From contig OX387185.1 of the NCBI GenBank assembly GCA_947561395.2, positions 39,752,602 through 39,816,601 on the forward strand: a stretch of DNA of 64,000 nt, given 5' to 3'. Position 1 is the stretch's first letter. Every line of letters begins with the position of its first letter. Positions 11,526 to 23,335 of this stretch are shown here, in pieces. The stretch is from Buxus sempervirens. Taxonomy: Eukaryota > Streptophyta > Magnoliopsida > Buxales > Buxaceae. The notes under the pieces are model-generated. The model did no database searches. It had not been told where the DNA came from and was given only the letters and a program-made list of their open reading frames with translations. The position numbers were made by a program, and so were the translations under genes.

Positions 11526-13814
11526 GAGACCTTGGCCTTGGGTTCGGTTATTGAATCAGAAATTAATGGGGGCACAACCCTCCATTGGTTTTTAGGGTGT
11601 GGATAGTCACCCACAAATTTGAACTGGTCAAATCAGAATTTTGGTCAGGAGGTTCAATTGAGAGATTGGGATGTTGTTAGGCATCCAGTCTCCCCAGTCT
11701 CCCCTGGTTCAGTGAACCAATTATTGTGATAGGAACAAGATTATAGCATTCCAGTGAAAGCACTGTTCATAAAGTTTATATCATCTAGAAACTTCAATTA
11801 CCTCCTATTTGATATGGATAATATAAATTTTAATATCAGGGACACGGTATTAATAAAAATCCTTGCAGTATACAGGGACAGAGTGGGGAAATGGGATTTT
11901 TAACTCTAGGTGTGTTGCGAAACAAATATAGACAGAATGTACCATTAAAATTAATTCACCTGATTGGTACAAACTAATTCAGACATTGAAGGAATATATT
12001 GGAAAAAAGGGAGAAAAATCAGTCCTACGAAAACAGAGTAGCTGAAAATGGCTGCTCTTTCTTCTTCTGAGTTCGGCTAAAGCATTAACGAACCAGAAGA
12101 TTCTTCTTATTTGGTTTGTCTAGAGGGCTTCATCAAGGATTGTCCTTGTTGTCCTGTTCTCTTGACACTGGTGGTTGATATTTTGATTCTTATGGAAGGG
12201 GGGAAAATACAAATTTATTAGGATTATGGTTTTAGTTTTGATTGATTAAGAATGTCAACCTCTTATTTGTGGAGGACAAAACAGTTCCTTGGAAGCCATT
12301 AGTGCTCAATTTGATGACAAAAATTTCTAAAATTCTAGGGTTATTGTTTTATGATGAAAATTGGTTCTGTTTAAAGCAAAATTAATGATATTGATTTTAT
12401 CTTGGAGAAGATTGATAGGAAAGTTGTTAGATGATAGATGAGTTGCTAAGCTTTAAGTGGTAGAATCAACATCATTTACAGTTTTCTTCATTACACTTAA
12501 CTCTTTTTGATTTATAAGTTAGGGTCACACTAATATTAGGAAAATGAAGATACATTTCTTGAGGGGAACAGAAGCTAAGGACAAGTGCCCAAGTTGGGGC
12601 TTACAGTGACTTAAAATTTGGCCCTGTTAGACAAAAGTTAGGTTCACTAAGCTTCAAAAGAATACAGATTGTGTTGCTTGGTCAGCAGGCATAAGTCTCT
12701 TGGTTTCAAATGTCAACAGAAATTGATTCATTTCGGCTTTTATATATATATATATTTCTAGGGCCAATATGAAACCCAAGTAATGATATCAGTAAATAGA
12801 TAATTTCACATTGATTCTTCATGACCGTGGCTGATACTTTGATTCATATCAGTTTTTCTGGTACTAATACAAATACACACTTAAACCGTGGTAAGTATAC
12901 AAATTTTGTGGGACATCTATCTGTAGAAATGAATTTTTAGCTCTATTCCTTTCATTTGGGATGTTTCTCTTGTCAAAAGGTTCGATTTTCTGTTTGAAAA
13001 GACCATTGATTGGGACCATCCCTCTTGCCCTAATGTTTCCTTGTCTATTCAGTTTCTATACTAGTTAACGGTCCAAAGTAGATTTCTTTCTTTATCAATC
13101 TTCATCTGGTCTTACTTGAAATCGCTTTTGGGTTGGGGCTCTAGGCTGGCTAACTTAGATGAATTGATGTGATTTTTTTTTTCTTTTCAAGGTCATTGGT
13201 TTGCTTTTTGGCCTTTTTATTCTCTTGGTTCCTTTTTACATTCTTTTTGTGTTATTTTGTTTTGTGGCTCTGATTGTGTTGCCGAGTCTAAAGTGAAGCT
13301 TCCTCTTTAGTTTTTCTGAAGTTCATATCTCAATGATGTTTCTTGTGAGACTGAATGTTCCTTTAGGCTGTGTTTTTTTTTTGTTGGTGGGAAACATTGG
13401 AAAGGAAAGCAAATGAGCATTTTCATTTCCTTCCATTGTTTTCCATTCCTCGTGTGAAACTTTTAAGTATGTTTTATCCGAAATTTTAACAATCCTTTGA
13501 CAGCAACCAGGATCTGTTTTGGAATTCTCAATATGTTTTCAGATGATATTTGAGGCTATCCTTGCATGGTTAAAGAAGGATCCGAAACCCATGGGGAAAT
13601 TCAGGCCCTAGCTACCTCTGCTACCAAGAGCTGAACATAATATTCTTACAAGACATCCCAATCCAGCCAGCTTACCCTTTTGATTTTTTCTCATAAGCAA
13701 TTAAGCACCACCATTCATGCAGTTGCTGAGGTGCTATGAGCTTTGTGATGTATAGTAGCTATGAATTTTATTCTCCTACCCTTTTGACGAACGGATTTCC
13801 TTTGGTCCCAGAAT
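11526..13814. other. Intergenic, no gene seen
   Basis: AT-rich single-copy-looking sequence with a short (TA)n at about 12741-12755. No coding similarity, RNA gene or bounded element was recognised. Confidence 0.5.
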
Positions 13815-13927
13815 CCGGTGGTACCATGATACCACCGGCTGGGATGGGGGTTTGGGGGTGTCGATCCCCTCCTGACAAAGGCATGCGTCCGTCTGTTTCA
13901 TGCTGGTACCAGTCAGTGGTACCAGCA
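13815..13927. repeat. Pair of short perfect inverted repeats
   Basis: CCGGTGGTA and TACCACCGG surround a 6-nt loop at 13815-13838. TGCTGGTACCA and TGGTACCAGCA surround a 5-nt loop at 13901-13927. The 62 bp between them is GC-rich for this locus. This may be the core of a small element, but no TSD was found. Confidence 0.6.
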
Positions 13928-15346
13928 GAAATGGTCTCCTTTTGATAGCTGGTATATTGTTTTTGCTGGGAGTTGTTCAGTGTGTCCAAATTCAAATCCA
14001 TGTCTCTCTTTAAGGTTTTTGCCCATACAAATTGTCAATCTTTTCGCCGATTCTGACATATTACTTGAACAGTCCTCTTATGAGGGGAATTTGAGATGAG
14101 AATTCTTGGCCACTCAAAGATTTTATATAATATAGCTGCAAAAACGATTTTGATGGAGTGTGTTGCGTTTTGGACTTCAGAATTTCACTATAAGCGTTGA
14201 ATCTCAAGACATAACAAAGCATTTAGAAAGATAATTACAAGTCTAAAACTTGGAATAGAAAGAGTGGGCAAAGACCACACTTGGGTGCCCCCCCTTAAAA
14301 CTCAATATTTTGAAATGGATGCAACACTGAATCAACTCAAAAAATCTACTTGAACATTTGTATCTAAACCTAATACTTTCTATTTATTGATCTTCTAAGA
14401 AAATGGGTTAATGGGTCACACACTCTGGTTTGTCGCTGATGGTGAGGGTCTGGTAAGTCATCAATCGCTTTTGGGTTTAGCGTAGTCTTACCCTAACCGA
14501 ACTTCCTTTTTCTTCTTTTGTAACGTCGGAACCTACCTTAGGCAGGGTCTTTATTGGACCAACCCTAGGGAGTTAAACCCCCGGAAACATGAACTCACAT
14601 GCAAGATTTAAGTTAGAGAGCATCAGTGATGTCGGGGTTTATAGTTTATCCCAAAGTTCTTCCTTTACCTACTTAGGCAACCCACCCGAGGCCAAACTTA
14701 ATCTACACCAAATAAATATTTTTTTTCCATATATATTATAGGTAAATGTTGTTTGGAATATAATTAAATATATAAATATTGTTAGGATGAAGCGCTTACT
14801 ACTAGACTAATAAATTAAGTTATTGGTTAGAACGCAAATTTATGTCCTTATATCGCAGGAAAATAAGTAGTCTAACATCTTCACCATCTAAGTTATTAGT
14901 TAGAGTGCAACTTCCGAAACTTAGTTTCTGATGCTATATAGAACTCGAATCCTACAAAAAGCTTAAACTGATAATAGGGGTGAACTTTATATATTTAATT
15001 ATATTCCTAACAAAAGTTTCATTATAATATACCTAATAGGGTTAAGAGCGGATTTGATATGTGCTAAACCCTAACAAGGGCACTAATACCTGAAATCAAA
15101 GCAGAGCAGGACGAGATCGAGCGAGTTTTGTTACATGGATTTGCAATGATTTCCCCCAAATACAGTGTGAACTGCAAATGAAAAAGGGGTGGACAAAGGT
15201 ACCCCAAGTACAATAAGATCATCACAGCCATCCAATCTCAAATCCCTTCTTGTGTCTAGAATTCTCTTCCCAGTTCAAAATTAAATAATCCTCACAAGAT
15301 ATTCATAACCAAAATTTGAAACCAAAAAAGGCATTTTCTTGATCAT
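13928..15346. other. Intergenic, no gene seen
   Basis: Includes the presumed 3'UTR and terminator region of the minus-strand ANTH gene (about 15.1-15.35 kb). Otherwise AT-rich with no recognised feature. Confidence 0.5.
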
Positions 15347-16579
15347 TCAAATTGTGAAAAACGTATTTCTGTGATCTTCAGCCGTTGATGGACCTCCCGG
15401 AATCAAATTAGCCAACCGCAACATACCATTCGAATTCGATAAGTAACCGTTATACGCATTTAAAGCAGGATGAGGATTTACAGAACCTGCAAAACGATCC
15501 ATGGAGGCCATCTTTCCTGCATCAGAAATATTAACTTGCTTCAAATCATCTTCGAATACAACCCAATTATCCGTAACCACAGTCTTCATAAACCCCCCTG
15601 AATCCTTCTTCTCTTCATGAATGGAACGAGAATCTTTCAAGATTCTATCATCCTCCATATCCGTATCTTTATTGAAGCTTTCCAAGCTCATTTTCTCTGA
15701 AACCCCATGTATAATTCTCTCAAGATCTCGAATATCTTCATCTGGGATCTTCTCAACTCTGGGGAATTCAGAAGCGTTTATAACACCAATCTCCCTACAG
15801 AATTCAAAATACAAGGTGAGCTCCTCGCCCTGCGAAGAGGCCTTCTGCAACACATTAAGTGCCATCATGGCCTCGACCTTTCGCGCTGAAAATATCCTCA
15901 GAAGAACTCCAGCTATCCCACTGCAAATCCTGCTATAGACATCAAAAATCTCAATTATGACACAATCCATGGCTTCAAGAATTAGTCTATTATTCATTCC
16001 ATCAGCTTGTGGCCTAATCTGAAGCAACAAATCCAGCAACACCTGCAACTGTTGCAATGATACAAGCACTTGCACCATTGGTTCCTCCCTTAATTCCTTG
16101 TCCTCCTCCATCCCTTCCAATGACTCGCCGTTTAAGAAGGCCGATCGCTGATCGAGAAATGCGAAATAAGCGCGTACAAAAGCATTAAATCCCCATGTTT
16201 TAGCAGGCTTTGAATGGCCATCACTGAAGTTTGCAAGATCAAAAGGCAATCTACCAATCTTCTGAAGAGCTGGGACTTTGCAGCATATCACACCATGCAT
16301 GAGTATCAATCCCTTGAGTGCAACAACCCAGCTTCGGGTCCTCTCCATTCGCCTCGAAAGCGCCCATATAAGAGATCTCATATGTGCAGGAGAGGTTTTG
16401 ATCCAAGTGAAAACTCTCTGGGCATTCTTGTAATCCAGAGACCATTCGTCATGGCTCGTGGCCTTGATGACCGCTGCCTCGAGCTCCGGATTCCTTAACG
16501 CCGTTCGCCTTGATAGCTTCGATACATAGATACTGTTTGTGTCCTTCAACAGACCAGAAGCTCTTCTCAAAATGTTCAT
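15347..16579 (-). CDS. ANTH-domain clathrin assembly (AP180/CALM-like) protein
   Basis: 410 residues, one exon, intact. The ANTH domain fills about residues 20-290: the N-terminal helix region with ELEAAVIKATSHDEWSLDY, then RVFTWIKTSP, RTRSWVVALKGLILMHG, LPFDLANFSDGHSKPAKTWGF, and the FVRAYFAFLDQR helix. The family binds phosphoinositides and clathrin at the plasma membrane and trans-Golgi to build coated vesicles and select cargo. The order of motifs and the short C-tail match the small plant subgroup typified by At1g25240 rather than full AP180. The usual Lys-rich PI-binding motif (KATx6PKxKH in animal CALM) is only half present: KATSHD is there, but the Lys/His cluster is replaced by LDYKN. 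No NPF or DPF repeats are visible in the C-terminal 120 residues. The start is the first ATG of the open frame. Confidence 0.92.
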   Translation of the reverse strand: MNILRRASGLLKDTNSIYVSKLSRRTALRNPELEAAVIKATSHDEWSLDYKNAQRVFTWIKTSPAHMRSLIWALSRRMERTRSWVVALKGLILMHGVICCKVPALQKIGRLPFDLANFSDGHSKPAKTWGFNAFVRAYFAFLDQRSAFLNGESLEGMEEDKELREEPMVQVLVSLQQLQVLLDLLLQIRPQADGMNNRLILEAMDCVIIEIFDVYSRICSGIAGVLLRIFSARKVEAMMALNVLQKASSQGEELTLYFEFCREIGVINASEFPRVEKIPDEDIRDLERIIHGVSEKMSLESFNKDTDMEDDRILKDSRSIHEEKKDSGGFMKTVVTDNWVVFEDDLKQVNISDAGKMASMDRFAGSVNPHPALNAYNGYLSNSNGMLRLANLIPGGPSTAEDHRNTFFTI

Positions 16580-17625
16580 GATCCCTTGTGCTTTTGTTCT
16601 TGGTCTGAGATTGGTTTGCAGGAGATGTCCTAACCGGGTCTTGATCTTCGTTTTCTTTCCATCTTGAACACCTCATTCAATCATTAGAAACGCGTGGAGA
16701 TCTTCAGGGATTAGTATAATTAAGCACGATTGCCGGCCAAAATGGTAATGCTGTGCTGTGTCCATTGAATTTTCTTACTAGTCTTTTCCATTGAAGAAAC
16801 CAGAGAAAATTTTCTTTTTTTTCTTTTTGGGTCCAAGTATTGGTTTCAACGGGTTTGACTTTGTCAAAGTTGTTAAAGATGTTGGCGGTCAGAAACTGTT
16901 CCCAACAAGACTGGCCTGAAATGGATGAGTTTGAAATTTGGATCGGTTCGACCGCAACCCGGCCTCTTGGTTTGTGTCTTGGATGGGTTGGGTAATTGGG
17001 TTGGGACATGATATATCTATATCATAACAAAATGCCAAAATGCCACTCAATTTTTTCCCATTTTACAGATTTGTTACATAACGTCAGCATAACTAACTCA
17101 TCGGAATGGCATGCAATTTGGGTTCTTGCTTCTAACTTGGAGTTCCTTTTTTCTAAGTGGATCCCACATAAACATTTAGAAATTAGTGTTTTGATAATTT
17201 TCTTGCAGTCCCCTAATGTGTGTATATATAGAGAGAGATCTAGAGAGAGTTTTGAAATGGGTTAAGCCATACTTGAACTCAGATTCTGGCTTACCAAACT
17301 CACTCAAACAAGTATGAATGGTTTGGTTGATTGAAAACCAAATTGATGTACCAAATAGACGTGGGTTCAAGTCCTACCCAATATAATATCAAAGAAAAAG
17401 AAAAAAATCATTGTCACTACCATCACTTCCACGACCATTGATAACAATGGGCATCTAAGCTAAGCCTAGTAAACTTACCTGGTTTTGCTTTCAGGTTAGG
17501 GTTGAGCTTGTGTTTAATGTTTTTGTATTGGAGTCTGACAGAGTTAGGATTGAACTTCCATAACCCGAACCGGGTCTGAGCTGCAATCAAATAAAAGGGT
17601 ACCTAATAAGTGGTGATTTTGAATT
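16580..17625. other. 5' flank of the ANTH gene
   Basis: Presumed promoter and leader of the minus-strand ANTH gene, then spacer with a short TATATATAGAGAGAGA stretch at 17224. No gene is seen. Confidence 0.5.
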
Positions 17626-17971
17626 GGGGAAATTGATTTTTAGTGATACTTTTAGTCACCTAATTTTTTGAAATTGGAAATCAGTGATAGTTTTTTTAAA
17701 TAATTGAGAAATAAGTGTCATTTTACTATTCATAAAAGGCTACTTTCAAAAATGCCCTCAAAAGACTTCTTAATCTCATTAAAAAATGTTGAAATTTTTT
17801 TTTGACTTATAAGTTATTTAAGGGTATTTTTGGAAGAAACCTTTTATAAATAGCAAAATACCACTCACTCTCAATTATTTAAAAAAAAATATCATTGATT
17901 TCCAATTTTTGAGAAGTAGATGACTGAATCTGGATTGTTTTTTAGAAGTATAACTAAATGCCAATTTCCCC
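17626..17971. mobile_element. Mutator-like MITE 1
   Basis: 346 bp bounded by GGGGAAATTG...CAATTTCCCC. The long terminal inverted repeats carry the internal words AAAAATGCCCT and AGGGTATTTTTGGAAG. Flanks are TTTTGAATT (17617-17625) and TTTTGTATT (17972-17980), a 9-bp TSD with one mismatch, as expected for Mutator-type insertion. No coding capacity. Confidence 0.85.
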
Positions 17972-19059
17972 TTTTGTATTTTCAAAGTTAGTTTGGGCGA
18001 ATGCTACAAGAAGGCTATTGGTTGTTATGGTGCTTGGTTTTAGTTTCTTTGGTATGAATGGAGCCTTATTTTTATTGGAATTAATGCATGTTCAAAGATC
18101 ACCGTGTGGGGCCAATTGTAGGAAGTTTTTTGTGGATTGATGAAGGTCAAATCCACTAATGTGTGTGTCTCTTTCTAGTTTTCTGGTAAACTTGTCTTAT
18201 ATAATCCACATACTAGCACTCTGGCCGGTGCGTTGCACGGGCATTTTCAAAATTGTTTAAAAAATAAATTATTTTATTGTCTTGAAAATTAATATATTAA
18301 CGACATATTATACAACTAGGTCATTCGTCCCACTTCAATGCCAACTTGATAGAATTAGTCATGGGTTTAATTTGGTTGAGAATCTTATAGGATTCTTTTA
18401 GGGTGTGTTAAGCTTTGTGGAAACGCAACCTATTGCCCCTACTTGTTCCAAACCTAACCTTAATCTACCTGTTAGCATTTAATTATATATATACATATAT
18501 TTTATAAGTAAATAGATCAATTATTTTATATATTTTAATTAATAATAATATGAGATAATTGGGTCAATCTGACCCACCTTGAACCAACCCGATAGGGTTT
18601 GGAGCTGGTTTCGAATTATGAGACTCTAATCTGCATGTTATCATTTTATTCATATTAATTTAATATATATATTTTTATATAGAAGTGTATGTTTTATAAG
18701 TAAATATATTACTTATTATATATATTTTAATTGTAAATATTAATTATCAATAATGTATAATATCAAATATGATCTGATTAGTCAAAATCTACATGGTTTT
18801 ATATATTTTACAATTATTAATTACTTCTTGATGCCTTGGGTTTGTAGTCTATGTATAGATTAGGTCAAAACTGATTCATACTAAACCAAATCATTATTCG
18901 GATTGTTTTAATTTGGTATCAAGGTTTTTGATTTAGTTTTGGTTTAGTTTGTGTACATAAGCATATGTTCATACCATTATATATTCACCATTTAAAGGTT
19001 GACATGATAAGATCATTTACTCAAAATTGTCATTATTTACCATCTTTCTCTTTGCTTTT
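17972..19059. other. Intergenic, very AT-rich
   Basis: Contains TA-rich stretches (18484-18560, 18660-18760) and no recognised gene. Confidence 0.5.
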
Positions 19060-19355
19060 TAAAACTTTCTCTATTTTAGAATATAATAAATTTATTGGGC
19101 CCTTGAAAATGTCTTCCACTAAAATTGGTTCCTAGAATTAAATATTTTAAAATGCCCTTAAAAAAAACTTATGGGCCCTCTTAGAGACTTACAGCAAACC
19201 ATGATTATAAAAGATTTATAAAGGCATTTTTGAAAGAAAATTTAATGAACAATAAAATAACACCGGTTCCTCTTTTTTAGTAAGAATGAATAACACTTGT
19301 TCTCTTGATTATTTGAAAAATGTATCACTAATTAGAAGAATTTGGTGACTAAATT
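19060..19355. mobile_element. Degenerate relative of the Mutator-like MITEs
   Basis: Carries the paired internal words AAAATGCCCTTAAA (about 19150) and AAAGGCATTTTTGAAAG (about 19221), and the AAATAACAC...TATCACTAATT arrangement seen in the two clear MITEs. Termini and TSD are not readable, so the limits are rough. Confidence 0.4.
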
Positions 19356-19550
19356 TGCCAAAGCCTCGTCTTGCTATGTCCACGGGAGTCATAGTGTGAT
19401 ATATATGCGTGACCCTAACTATAGTTAAATAGCCCGTGTTCAAAAAGAAGGTCTATCTTTACTATATCCAATAGGAAGCGCCATAGAAGAGTTTAATTTT
19501 AAAAAATACCTAAAATTATTTCATTAATTATATATATATTAAAATTATTT

Positions 19551-19981
19551 GGGAAATTTAATTTTTAGTGGTACTTTATCAAACTATTTAAGATTTAGTC
19601 GGTAAAGTTTTGAATTTTAACTTTTAATACACCTTTATCAAAATAATTAATTTTTAGTGTCATTTCACTGTTACAAAACAATTATTCCAAAAATGCCCTT
19701 ACGTCACTTATCCAAATGACTTGTACAAGTTAATTTTTGACTTTTACAAGTCATTTTATTACTTGTACAAGTCTAAAATGACGTGTACAAGTCAATTTAT
19801 TGTTTGTACAAGTCTCGGAAGTAAATTGTATAAGGGTATTTTTGGAAGAATTTATCTATAATAGTGAAATGACACTAAAAATTAATTATTTTGATAAAGA
19901 TGTATTAAAAGTTAAAACTCAAAACTTTGCCGACTAAATCTTAAATAGTTTGATAAAGTAATACTAAAAATTAAATTTCCC
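19551..19981. mobile_element. Mutator-like MITE 2
   Basis: 431 bp, with near-identical inverted termini more than 100 bp long (GGGAAATTTAATTTTTAGTG...CTAAAAATTAAATTTCCC). Perfect 9-bp TSDs AAATTATTT lie at 19542-19550 and 19982-19990. The centre (19718-19820) holds several copies of the palindromic word ACTTGTACAAGT. Non-coding. It could fold into a long hairpin. Confidence 0.93.
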
Positions 19982-20854
19982 AAATTATTTACTACAAATA
20001 GGAGAAGCCATAATTATTTTTTTTCCCGATAATATGCATAATCTCGCACCAGAAACACAAATCGGGAGAGTAGGTCTGTATCAAAACATGTAATCTGAGC
20101 CGTTAAAATTCTTTTCGTCATCAAACATTTTAGAGTTAGGGTGACAATGCAAGAACACTATTGAATTATTGTATCGTAAAGCATTGGAATTCTTCGACGG
20201 TGTATTTTAAAAAATAAATAAATAAATAAATGATAACTCTCAGTTCACTTGCAGGGTAAGCATTTGTGAAAAATTAATAAACCTGGGTTCATGTCCTTGT
20301 GAAGAAGGCCTCTCCTCCATCTCGCTTAACTATTGGCCAACTGGCATATTCAGTTTCCAACAAACCAAAAAGGCAAGTTTCTCGGCTTTCTTACTGGGCC
20401 GATTGACCCCGTTTCGTGGGCCCTGATGCCATGGCTTTGGTCTGCACTGCAGTAGCAGTGACTTGGAGTGATGCCACACCGAGCTCAACACAATCACAAG
20501 GCATATTCAGGCATGGACCACCCACCCCACAAATCTTTTCTTCTTCTTCAGACCACAAATGCTTTTTTTGTGGTCAACATGATCCTGGGATCAGAGAAAG
20601 TCCCAGAGAGAACAGTACAAATATCTGTACCTGACCATGAGCTGGAAGAGGTGACATATGTGGCAGCCCATTAGCTTGCTTCTTTAGTACAAATCTATCT
20701 AGCCATTAGCTTGCTTCTTTAATAAGCCTGCAAGGTGACGTCCTTCGTAGGCTTAGCGTGTAAAATTGTCGATTGAGGGTACACAGGGTGGTCAGGATGG
20801 TTCTAGAGTGAGACTTTCAACTGGTTGGTTATTACTTTACCAAGAAAAAAAAAA

Positions 20855-21286
20855 GGGTAAATTACATTTACCTCCCTAGAGGTATGCTATAATTACACTT
20901 ATCTCCCTTGAGATTTCTAAAATAACACTTTCCCCCTTGAGATTTGTGTATGGGTCAAAACAACACTCTTTCATTGAAGTTTTCGTCAAAACAGTAGTGA
21001 TAGTTAGTAAAATAATTTGAACTGGACAAGATTACCCCCATTTAAGTTAAATGATAGTTATGCCTTAGGCCATTAAAATTTTTGTTTTCATCTTTATGAA
21101 GGGGTAATATTGTCCAGTTAAAATTATTTTACTAACTATCACTACTGTTTTGACGGAAACTTCAATGAAAGAGTGTTATTTTGATCTATACACAAATCTC
21201 AAGGGGGGGAAAGTGTTATTTCAGAAACCTCAAGGGAGGCAATTGTAATTATAGCATACCTTAAAGGAGGTAAGTGTAATTTACCC
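20855..21286. mobile_element. MITE 3 with GGGTAAATTAC termini
   Basis: 432 bp with long inverted repeats: GGGTAAATTACATTTACCTC at the left and the complement of GGGTAAATTACACTTACCTC at the right. The inner arms pair as well (for example TAGTGATAGTTAGTAAAAT and its complement). It is flanked by runs of ten A on both sides, compatible with a 9-10-bp TSD in an A-run. Non-coding. Confidence 0.88.
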
Positions 21287-22535
21287 AAAAAAAAAACTGG
21301 TCGGTTATTAAAGAAAAAAAAATGCCGGTGGACACGTCAATCCAAACCACTCCCAAACCTCTTGAACCTGCCACCTCACCCCCAAACCACGCGAGCCTGC
21401 CACCTTACCCGCCACTCTTGATTCGCTTAATATAATAGATAATAGATGTCCACGTACAAATTACCAATTACATGTTGGTCAAATACGCTGATATGTAGGG
21501 GTGCTAATGGCTAGGGAGCCCTACTTGGCCTAAGGTGACCTCCCTGTTCTTTGAAGGGGCTTGGTCATGGATTTGTTGACCTTATATTGGATTTGAATTG
21601 TTTTTGAAAAGCCTGAAAAAGGTTTGGGTAGGCTTGGTCATGTTGGGAAACCTTGGGCTAGCTTGGCCCAGCCCAATGATATGTAAATATGTTAAATTTT
21701 GAAATTCTTATTGGTTTTTCACTGCTTTAATATTTCATGTTTTTTCTTATAATCCTAGAAAAGTACTATCCAAATTGTAATACTGGTTGCCTTACTCAAC
21801 CCAAACATCAATTTTTTCATTTTTATATTTTTGTTAGTTCATGATATTCTTTGATTTTATAATATTTAACTTAGACTTACCTTGCCTTATGTGCAAGGCA
21901 ATACCTATGGTGCATCTTCTCACAAGCACCTCCCTTTACTTTGTTTTATTCGTTCAAACTTCAAACTAGCCATATATGTTAACCTTCATAGATTTTCTCT
22001 TAATTTGGCTATTTCTATATACTCTTATAGATTTCTTTATCTCCTATCTTTTCACACATCTGAAATGACATCTTCCTCTCAAAGACATTCACTTACAATT
22101 AGGTTAGGTCCATCTCTCTTAAATATTGATACGTGAGTAGCTGATCTTATATGTATTTCTTGCTTGAAACTTGGGTTAAAACCTCCTTAAAATTCAATAA
22201 AGGCCAGTCCCATGCATGCTTGGTTAGAGCCTGGCTGGATCTTGGGCCTGTAGTACATGTTTTGCCAACTCTGCATTAAAGGAGCACAGTATTTCTCAGT
22301 AATTTAATTAACACAGTTTGCTAATTTGAAGGAATCATTTAAGGATTAAATTATTTATAAATGATTCCCCACATTGTGACTGATTTATGCAAGTTCAGTT
22401 TCAGTTGAGCAATCATTTTCTCTCTTATTCATGTTAAACAGACAGTTAATCATTTGAGGGTTTGCAGAATTAATTTTGCATGAAGACAAAATGCTACTTC
22501 AATTCCTTTTGTAATCTCAAGTCCTTTGAAGGGAA
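21287..22535. other. Intergenic, no gene seen
   Basis: Starts with host flank, then AT-rich spacer. A TAGGGGTGCTAATGG word at 21497 resembles a hAT terminus, but no partner end was found. Confidence 0.45.

Positions 22536-22572
<37 letters not shown>
22536..22572 (+). repeat. 37-nt uninterrupted poly-G tract
   Basis: 37 consecutive G, followed by TTGGGGG. It can form G-quadruplexes on the plus strand. Such long runs are rare in plant DNA and are also hard to sequence, so the exact length is uncertain. Confidence 0.8.
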
Positions 22573-22574
<2 letters not shown>

Positions 22575-23215
22575 GGGGGAAAGTCAGCTATAACGTGCTA
22601 CTTATTGGGATTTGATATCTCAAAGAATTAATTCCTTTGAACCCTTATTGAAGATCTTTCAAAAGGCTTAATTGGTTCCACTACTCTTCAAACCAAATGA
22701 GATTAATCCTGTCTTCTTGTTCCTTTGTCAAAGGTACCAAAGATCTGGACCTACTGAAAGTGCCCACCATGACTTCACCACAACCACATACTTAGACAAG
22801 AACACTGTTACATAAAAGATTAGTAACAGGTTCATTGCTTTCATGTCCAGGTTCTCTTAATGAGGGTTAGATACACTTAATCAAACTTCAACAACATGTG
22901 CTCATGTACTTGATCCATACAAAATTGCAGCTCATGATGTTGCAACTTGATTATTATAAAACCTCATTTTTAATTGTTTGACTAATCATCCCTTGTCTTC
23001 TTCTTATCAAACAGGAGCTAGTTTTAGATATCCAACATATTACAAACATACATTGGAAACAGATGTTATTCTTGAGACATGTTGGATAAATGGCAGCTAT
23101 AGATTCCTTTAGCAGATGAAGTTTAATTAGAAAACAGTAGATCCTTTTGACAGGAAAAACTAATCACTTAAACCTGGATCCATCTAGATCTCAGTAAGTT
23201 GCTAATCTCCATCTA
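22573..23215. other. Intergenic, no gene seen
   Basis: Unremarkable AT-rich sequence. Confidence 0.5.
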
Positions 23216-23335
23216 CACTACAAAATTGGGCACTTTTACTGGCGGTTTCAAAACCACTGGTAAAATGAAAAAACCGCCGGCAAAACTTTCCCCGGCGGTT
23301 TAGGCAGGCACCAACGGACACGTTGCCGGCATTTC
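23216..23335 (+). mobile_element. CACTA (En/Spm) element terminus fragment
   Basis: Begins CACTACAAAATTGGGC, followed by subterminal repeats of the ACTGGCGGTTT, ACCGCCGGCAAAA and CCGGCGGTTT type, the usual organisation of a plant CACTA end. The matching TAGTG end was not found, so it is a fragment or the rest has diverged. Confidence 0.7.

Noticed and set aside
15621..15938. Plus-strand open frame of 105 codons
   Set aside because: Antisense shadow of the ANTH coding region.
17385..17401. GGTTCAAGTCC, a match to the tRNA B box
   Set aside because: No A box at the right distance and no cloverleaf could be traced; not called as tRNA or SINE.
21497..22260. Possible hAT element starting TAGGGGTGCTAATGG
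   Set aside because: No inverted partner terminus or TSD was found.
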